A DNA stretch of 9,061 bases from Sulfurimonas sp. GTDB taxonomy: Bacteria > Campylobacterota > Campylobacteria > Campylobacterales > Sulfurimonadaceae. The stretch's first letter is position 1; every line of letters starts with the position of its first letter. The DNA lies in the NCBI GenBank assembly GCA_021161305.1, contig JAGHAW010000023.1, positions 1 to 9,061 on the forward strand. The letters are read 5' to 3'. The notes beneath the pieces were generated by a model that was given only the letters and a program-made list of their open reading frames with translations, had not been told where the DNA came from and did not search any database. The position numbers and the translations under genes are program-made. This document shows, piece after piece, positions 5,758 through 9,061 of this stretch.

Positions 5758-7383
5758 CTAAACAGCCTCATTATCTGCAAAAGGAGGCATTGTTTTAGCA
5801 GATTTTTCCATATGAAGCATCTGAGTAGGATAAGCTATGGTAATATCATCTTCAGCGTTAAAAGCATCTACTATTTCAACAGATATAACACTTCTTAAAG
5901 TTAGAGTAGCATAGGCATTTGTTAAGTACCATGAATCTATTTTTACACCATTAGACTCTATAAATGAAAATATTCTAGGTTCTACATTTGTATTTTTAAG
6001 ACTATATTGATTTCTAAGTTTATTCAATTGTTTTCGTGTAATATCTGTATAACCCTTAGAGTATTTTTTCGTTATCTCTTTTGCTAAGTGCATTGCCTTT
6101 TTATGGTTTGAATCAAAAGTAATAGTTATGCTTACCCCATCCCATACAGTTTTAAGTGTACTGTGAGTATAGTTTGCTATCATATTTGTAAAAACATAGT
6201 TATTTGGTATAAATATTATCCTTCCTGCGCGCCTATTTTGTACAATAGAAGTTAAAGTAATATCTTCTAAAATTGTCATACGAAGAAGAGAAATATCCAT
6301 AACATCCCCAACATACCTCATACCATCCATATCAACACGAATTCTATCTCCAACATGAATACTGCCACCAAAAACAATTACAAGCCAACCAAGCATACTC
6401 ATAAACCAATCTTTCATGGCAATAGCGATACCGGCTGATGCAAACCCCAAAATAGTTACTAAATAATTTACATTTTCAATATAGTTAAAAAACAGGATTA
6501 AAATAATTAGCGTCACATTTATAAAAGTAATAATTTTATTTGCCATATAAAATCGCTCATTATCTGTTATATACTTTTTAACAATCATTTTCAGTAAGAA
6601 AAATATAATAAATACAATTAGGACTACAACACCTATCTTGGCTAGTTTAACAACTTGAACTTCAATATCTTTGTTAATATTGATTTCAATAATTTCTAAT
6701 CTTTTTTGATAAACCTCTGCAGTTACCAACATAGTATCAAGAGCACTCTCAAATCTCTCTAGCTGTTTTGCTTTAAATTTTGATGCTTCTTTATACTTCC
6801 CTTCTTTGTCTAAAAATTCAATCTTTTTATATATCTCACTCTCTTTTCTAAGAAGTGATACTAGAGCAATAAGTTCCTCTTTTCTCTTTATATAGTCGCT
6901 AAAATCAGAATTATGCGTTTTAATAGTAGAAATCCCAGTAAATATATCAAGTGGATTTGAAATATCAGGTGTTTCATCTATATTTGAAGGAATTATAAGT
7001 TTTGAAAATGGAGCACTATCTTTCTTTTTTAACATCTCTATCTGAGAAGCCAATATTTTCTCTTTTGAGATCAAGGCATTAAGCTCATCCTTATCACCCA
7101 GTGACTTGCCTCTCTTTTTAAGATAGCGTATCCTTATCTTAATCTTGTTAAGAGAGCTTCTAACATCTAAAGAGGTCAGATAAGAGGCATAACTCTTCAT
7201 CCAAACCATCTCTCTGGAAATTTCTTCTTCTAACTCATTTAGTTGCGAACTGTACTCTACAATTTTTTCCCTTGAGATGTCCTCTTTTTCAAGTTCTAAT
7301 CTAATTTGTTCTGAATCTTGCAGTATATCTTGTGCAAATATTGTTGATGATAGAAGCAGTAAATATAGAACTATGCGTTTCAT
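5758..7383 (-). CDS. MscS-family mechanosensitive channel with large periplasmic coiled-coil domain
   Basis: This 541-residue protein opens with a signal peptide (MKRIVLYLLLLSSTIFA, likely cut after Ala17). A charged, mostly helical region of about 225 residues follows, probably periplasmic and coiled-coil in part. Hydrophobic helices lie at about 248-268, 282-302 and 307-341. The last holds the small-residue pore helix GFASAGIAIAMKDW followed by FGGSIHVGDRIRV, the MscS beta-domain entry. The cytoplasmic part includes IIFIPNNYVFTN and runs to the C-terminus. The fold says pressure-gated channel in the inner membrane, with a large periplasmic module of the kind found in MscK-like paralogues rather than minimal MscS (286 residues). 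What it senses is not visible. The ATG (7383-7381) shares one base with the TAA stop of aroB (TAATG), and mtaB begins immediately after its own stop. Confidence 0.88.
   Translation of the reverse strand: MKRIVLYLLLLSSTIFAQDILQDSEQIRLELEKEDISREKIVEYSSQLNELEEEISREMVWMKSYASYLTSLDVRSSLNKIKIRIRYLKKRGKSLGDKDELNALISKEKILASQIEMLKKKDSAPFSKLIIPSNIDETPDISNPLDIFTGISTIKTHNSDFSDYIKRKEELIALVSLLRKESEIYKKIEFLDKEGKYKEASKFKAKQLERFESALDTMLVTAEVYQKRLEIIEININKDIEVQVVKLAKIGVVVLIVFIIFFLLKMIVKKYITDNERFYMANKIITFINVTLIILILFFNYIENVNYLVTILGFASAGIAIAMKDWFMSMLGWLVIVFGGSIHVGDRIRVDMDGMRYVGDVMDISLLRMTILEDITLTSIVQNRRAGRIIFIPNNYVFTNMIANYTHSTLKTVWDGVSITITFDSNHKKAMHLAKEITKKYSKGYTDITRKQLNKLRNQYSLKNTNVEPRIFSFIESNGVKIDSWYLTNAYATLTLRSVISVEIVDAFNAEDDITIAYPTQMLHMEKSAKTMPPFADNEAV
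5766..5769 (-). promoter_or_regulatory. Ribosome binding site supporting the GTG start of mtaB
   Basis: GAGG (within TGAGG) on the minus strand lies 8 bases before GTG 5757-5755, inside the last codons of the upstream channel gene. The GTG directly follows that gene's TAG stop, so coupling is expected. Confidence 0.6.
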
Positions 7384-8432
7384 TAAACTCTACCGAACTT
7401 ATTTAAAACACACATAATAGTGCCAATTTCCACTTTATCACTTATCATAACATCTCCAATCCCTATGGGAATAATAAAAGTGATAGTAGAATCAGAACTT
7501 TTTTTATCAAGAAAAAATGTTTCATAAAAACTACTAACATCTTCTATGGAATATGTAGTTGGTAGATCATACTTCTGTAGAAGTGTTTTTATTCTACCTG
7601 CCTCTCTTTCATTCATAAGGTTCATCTTCATTGCCGTTTCATTTGCCATAACCATACCTATAGCCACAGCTTCACCATGTAAAAATTTCCTGTATTTTGT
7701 TTCATTTTCTATAACATGTCCAAAAGTGTGACCATAATTAAGGGCAGCTCTAATACCATGCTCTTTTTCATCCTTTGAAACAACATCAGCTTTTGTCTGA
7801 ACTGCTTGTTTTATAGCCTCTTGAAGCACTTCTGGATCTCTCAAATTCGCACTTTCTAAAAAGGTAAAAAACTCTTTGTTGAAAGTAACTGCCATCTTAA
7901 CTATCTCAGCTACACCCGCACCAAACTCACGAGAAGGCAGTGTAGTTAGGAAGCGTGGGTCAATATAAACAGCTTTTGGCTGATGAAATGCACCTATAAG
8001 ATTTTTACCGTAAGAGTTGTTCATGCCAGTTTTTCCACCAACACTTGCATCAACTTGAGAAAGAAGTGTAGTTGGAATCTGTACAAACTCTATTCCCCTT
8101 TGGTAGATACTTGCAACATAGCCTGTCATATCACCTATAACGCCACCACCAAAAGCAATAAGCATAGATTTACGATTAAAACGATGGTTAAAGAGTGATT
8201 CCAATATAGTGTTGATACTATCTTGATTTTTATACTCTTCACCATCAGGAACAGTTATGATATACAGTTCTTTAGCACTAATTTTTGAAAGCAAATAACC
8301 TAAATGAAGTCCAGAAACTTTTGGGTTGGTTACTATGGCTACTTTTGTATCAAAATGAACTTTAGGAAGGGAATCTATTGTGATGTTATATGAGTTATCG
8401 ACAACTTTTTTAAGTGAAATATTTACCTGCAT
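7383..8432 (-). CDS. aroB: 3-dehydroquinate synthase AroB
   Basis: AroB converts DAHP to 3-dehydroquinate and phosphate, the second step of the shikimate pathway to aromatic amino acids and folate, using NAD+ and a divalent metal in the cytoplasm. The 349-residue length is usual. Visible motifs are PDGEEYKN (62-69), the nucleotide-binding FGGGVIGDMTGYVAS (94-108), PTTLLSQVDASVGGKTG (120-136), and the metal ligands Glu176 (AEIVK), His235 (NYGHTFGH) and His252 (HGEAVAIGM). The ATG at 8432 has a GGA-type ribosome site 6 bases upstream. It is the first gene of the six-gene minus-strand run, separated by 76 bases from the gene behind it. A candidate promoter occupies that gap. Its stop codon shares a base with the channel gene's start. 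Confidence 0.97.
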   Translation of the reverse strand: MQVNISLKKVVDNSYNITIDSLPKVHFDTKVAIVTNPKVSGLHLGYLLSKISAKELYIITVPDGEEYKNQDSINTILESLFNHRFNRKSMLIAFGGGVIGDMTGYVASIYQRGIEFVQIPTTLLSQVDASVGGKTGMNNSYGKNLIGAFHQPKAVYIDPRFLTTLPSREFGAGVAEIVKMAVTFNKEFFTFLESANLRDPEVLQEAIKQAVQTKADVVSKDEKEHGIRAALNYGHTFGHVIENETKYRKFLHGEAVAIGMVMANETAMKMNLMNEREAGRIKTLLQKYDLPTTYSIEDVSSFYETFFLDKKSSDSTITFIIPIGIGDVMISDKVEIGTIMCVLNKFGRV

Positions 8433-8451
8433 TGTATATCCAAAATATTAA

Positions 8452-8479
8452 TTTATATGATGAATATATAATACTTAAA
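8452..8479 (-). promoter_or_regulatory. Candidate sigma-70 promoter of the aroB-mogA gene run
   Basis: On the minus strand, TTTAAGTATT (8479-8470) matches the -35-like element reported for Campylobacter jejuni (TTTAAGTnTT). Sixteen bases after its TTTAAG comes TATAAA (8457-8452) as a -10. Transcription would start near 8445, giving a leader of about a dozen bases containing the aroB ribosome site. T-runs just upstream (minus-strand T6 at 8487-8492 and T7 at 8477-8483) fit the AT-periodic promoters of this phylum. The region is AT-rich, so chance matches are easy; TATTAT at 8468-8473 is an alternative -10. Confidence 0.4.
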
Positions 8480-8508
8480 AAAAGTTAAAAAATCGATGAA
8501 TTCATTAA

Positions 8509-9061
8509 TTATAATTGTATGGGTATAAAAATTTGATGATAATCGTCAAGCCTGTGATAAAGCTTTTCACTATCTGTAGATAAAATTGAGTAAATTCGTC
8601 TTTTAGTAAGCTTTTGGGTAAAAGGTAAAATTTGAATAAAATTCTCTTTTTGCTTAAGGGTTCTTATAGGATTATCACTCTCTTTTATCACTTTAATCGA
8701 CTTTGAAAAAATTGTAGAGAGATTGTAGTAATGCTCAATTACCTGCTCTTTTTCCTCTTGATGTTCATTAAGATAGTTATAAAGATCTATATTGAAACCC
8801 ATCTGCTCCGAAATATCAAATATAGTAGCTGAAATCTTCTCTAAATCACGATTATCACTTAGTATAAGTGCAACATCTTTAACACTGGCAAAAGATCTAT
8901 CAGAAATTTTAAGTACAGGAACATGAGACTCATAAAGGATATTTCTCATTGTGTAGTTTGCAAACATCTCTCTTGAAACGATTACTAAACCAACATGATA
9001 AAATTTAATATCGTTATGAAATACTTTCTCTAAATCTTCAGACTTATACTCAATATTTATA
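8509..9061 (-). CDS. C-terminal part of a probable COG3400/TrkA-like protein, 5' end outside window
   Basis: The frame is open from the right edge to the TAA at 8509, giving 183 visible residues; the ATG at 8967 is internal to this frame and has coding-like sequence (including FYHVGLVIVSREM) in front of it. The visible part alternates hydrophobic strands (HVGLVIVS, VPVLKIS, DVALILS, FNIDLYNYL, SIKVIKES, FIQILPF) with amphipathic helices, as in a Rossmann-like nucleotide-binding or universal-stress-type domain. There is no signal peptide, transmembrane segment or cysteine motif in the visible part. The pattern resembles the C-terminal half of COG3400 proteins (TrkA/RCK-like, uncharacterised) that I recall from Campylobacterota, but this is recall, not a search. 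It ends 76 bases before aroB, in the same direction, with no strong terminator between them, so read-through into the aroB run is possible. Confidence 0.5.
   Translation of the reverse strand, partial: INIEYKSEDLEKVFHNDIKFYHVGLVIVSREMFANYTMRNILYESHVPVLKISDRSFASVKDVALILSDNRDLEKISATIFDISEQMGFNIDLYNYLNEHQEEKEQVIEHYYNLSTIFSKSIKVIKESDNPIRTLKQKENFIQILPFTQKLTKRRIYSILSTDSEKLYHRLDDYHQIFIPIQL

Noticed and set aside
5335..5898. Plus-strand open frames across the mtaB/channel junction
   Set aside because: They are shadows of two conserved minus-strand genes with no ribosome site or recognisable product.
7546..8198. Plus-strand open frames opposite aroB
   Set aside because: They are antisense to the metal-ligand and NAD-binding segments of AroB, with no supporting signal.
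8496..8505. Palindrome ATGAATTCAT as an operator or terminator after the edge gene
   Set aside because: Its hairpin would have a stem of about three pairs. T-runs follow on the minus strand, but the structure is too weak, and such palindromes are common in AT-rich DNA.
1..9061. Defence system, mobile element, CRISPR array or tRNA genes
   Set aside because: There is no transposase, integrase, direct-repeat array, cloverleaf or toxin-antitoxin pair. Every gene looks like core chromosomal content with similar base composition.

Overview
The window is an AT-rich stretch of a bacterial chromosome. Gene content and order point to the Campylobacterota (Epsilonproteobacteria), probably Sulfurimonas or a close relative. 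The clues are an E-type (CCG-domain) succinate dehydrogenase/fumarate reductase pair, a BioV-type esterase, and the run aroB - MscS-type channel - mtaB - FtsH-like ATPase, which resembles the order I recall from Helicobacter and Campylobacter. The genus is inferred, not proven by the window.

Layout. On the plus strand, bases 2-1742 hold the end of an iron-sulfur subunit (SdhB/FrdB/MfrB type, cut by the left edge) and a complete CCG-domain subunit (SdhE/MfrE type). Between them they supply the electron relay and the quinone-side module of a succinate dehydrogenase or fumarate reductase; the flavoprotein subunit would lie just outside the window. A short convergent gap (1743-1821) carries two small palindromes with related loops, resembling a REP/BIME-type repeat.

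Bases 1822-8432 are six tightly packed minus-strand genes. In transcription order they are aroB (shikimate pathway), a large MscS-family channel, mtaB (tRNA ms2t6A37 synthesis), a membrane AAA+ ATPase of the FtsH family whose protease motif is destroyed, a short BioV-like esterase (biotin precursor release), and mogA (molybdenum cofactor). Neighbours overlap by 1-14 bases, abut, or lie about 10 bases apart, so they very likely form one transcript with translational coupling. The functions do not form one pathway. A candidate sigma-70 promoter lies just upstream of aroB. At the right edge, bases 8509-9061 hold the C-terminal part of another minus-strand gene, probably a TrkA-like/COG3400-type protein.

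Main points of interest: the FtsH-like protein keeps its ATPase motifs but has lost the zinc-protease HExxH. The iron-sulfur subunit has an extra cysteine where [3Fe-4S] enzymes have a hydrophobic residue. BioV sits away from any other biotin gene. A TTG start is best for mogA, a GTG start for mtaB, and an internal ATG for the FtsH-like gene. I see no mobile element, CRISPR array, tRNA or rRNA, and no gene-free stretch longer than about 80 bases.
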